A stretch of DNA of 64,000 nt from Solimonas aquatica (GTDB lineage Bacteria; Pseudomonadota; Gammaproteobacteria; Nevskiales; Nevskiaceae): NCBI RefSeq assembly GCF_900111015.1, contig NZ_FOFS01000003.1:62001-126000 (forward strand). The letters run 5' to 3'. Shown here piece after piece: positions 63,799-64,000 of this stretch; the first letter of the stretch is position 1, and every line of letters starts with the position of its first letter. The notes beneath the pieces are model-generated. The model worked only from the letters and a program-made list of their open reading frames with translations, was not told the origin of the DNA and did not search any database. Made by a program: the position numbers and the translations under genes.

Positions 63799-63846
63799 TT
63801 AGAGCCTATCCGTGAATTGCGCGCGCAATTTACGGACAGGTTCTTA
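63799..63846. repeat. imperfect palindrome, possible short TIR element
   Basis: CCTATCCGTGAATTGCG and CGCAATTTACGGACAGG pair with two mismatches around a GCGC centre. The outer sequence TTAGAG/TTCTTA keeps TA at both ends. It lies in the 154-base gap between the hydrolase and the last, partial gene. It may be a solo terminal-repeat remnant of a transposable element or a terminator; no T-run is present. Confidence 0.45.
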
Positions 63847-63919
63847 GCCGATCAAGGGAGCAGGGTTTATGCTGGGCCGGCGGGGCGTTGCGCAGCCGGA
63901 TCAAAAAGGGGAAGCCGTC

Positions 63920-64000
63920 ATGAAGAAGACGCTGCTGGTGCTGCTGTTGCTGCTGGGCGCGCTGCTGTGGAGTTTTCTGCCACAGCGTCTGGACGTGCCC
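63920..64000 (+). CDS. start of an exported or membrane-anchored protein (truncated by window)
   Basis: Only the first 27 residues are present: MKKTLLVLLLLLGALLWSFL and PQRLDVP. They form a signal peptide or N-terminal anchor. An AGGGGA ribosome-binding site lies eight bases before the ATG. The family cannot be told from this fragment. Confidence 0.6.
   Translation, partial: MKKTLLVLLLLLGALLWSFLPQRLDVP

Overview
The window comes from a GC-rich (roughly two-thirds G+C) Gram-negative bacterium, most likely a gammaproteobacterium. The evidence is an uninterrupted msbA-lpxK-Trm112-kdsB run, a fused RlmKL methyltransferase, HinT, Mrp beside Dcd, and complete heptose/Kdo lipopolysaccharide machinery. 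A Nevskiaceae/Solimonas-like or Xanthomonadales-like host would fit, but that placement is an inference. No rRNA, tRNA, CRISPR array, phage or intact insertion sequence was seen. Coding density is high, with many ATGA/GTGA stop-start overlaps.

Layout. 1-3.5 kb: 3' end of gltX, thrS and an overlapping secreted M23 peptidase. 3.5-12.6 kb: an iron-acquisition block. hemP and one TonB-dependent receptor run leftward; a second receptor, piuC, tonB, exbB, exbD and a PepSY membrane protein run rightward; two Fur-box-like sites lie between. It ends in a diverged tandem repeat and a bidirectional terminator. 12.6-16.8 kb: hinT (leftward), then msbA, lpxK, a Trm112-like gene and kdsB. 17-33 kb: an ABC-transporter (group 2/3 type) capsule locus of two convergent arms. 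The rightward arm holds kpsS, an LTA-synthase-like phosphoglycerol transferase, a frameshifted manC, and a GT9/FkbM/GT9 cassette. The leftward arm holds kpsC, a GT4, kpsD, a GT4, kpsE, kpsM and kpsT. 33-38 kb: mrp, dcd, a secreted two-repeat protein of unknown function, and rlmKL. 38-53.6 kb: LPS core/outer polysaccharide genes (sulfotransferase, two WaaE-like GT2, hldD, two GT9, four GT4, UDP-glucuronate-epimerase-like, deacetylase, GT25, hldE) with ilvE embedded and two TA-flanked MITE-like elements. 53.6-56.8 kb: a metallophosphoesterase, a Ser/Thr kinase fused to a universal stress domain, and an HDOD protein. 56.8-63 kb: a TetR-TolC-adaptor-RND efflux operon. 63-64 kb: an alpha/beta hydrolase and the first codons of an exported protein.

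How it fits together. KdsB makes CMP-Kdo, which is used for lipid A-core and for the beta-Kdo linker built by KpsS and KpsC on the capsule's lipid anchor. KpsM/T/E/D export the capsule. HldE and HldD make ADP-heptose for the GT9 heptosyltransferase-like proteins. LpxK and MsbA finish and flip lipid A-core. The window is therefore mainly an envelope-glycan region flanked by iron uptake and efflux. The least described parts are the capsule-linked LTA-synthase-like enzyme, the single-domain KpsC, the phosphoesterase/kinase-USP/HDOD cluster, and the TIR elements whose ends supply stop codons to neighbouring glycosyltransferase genes.
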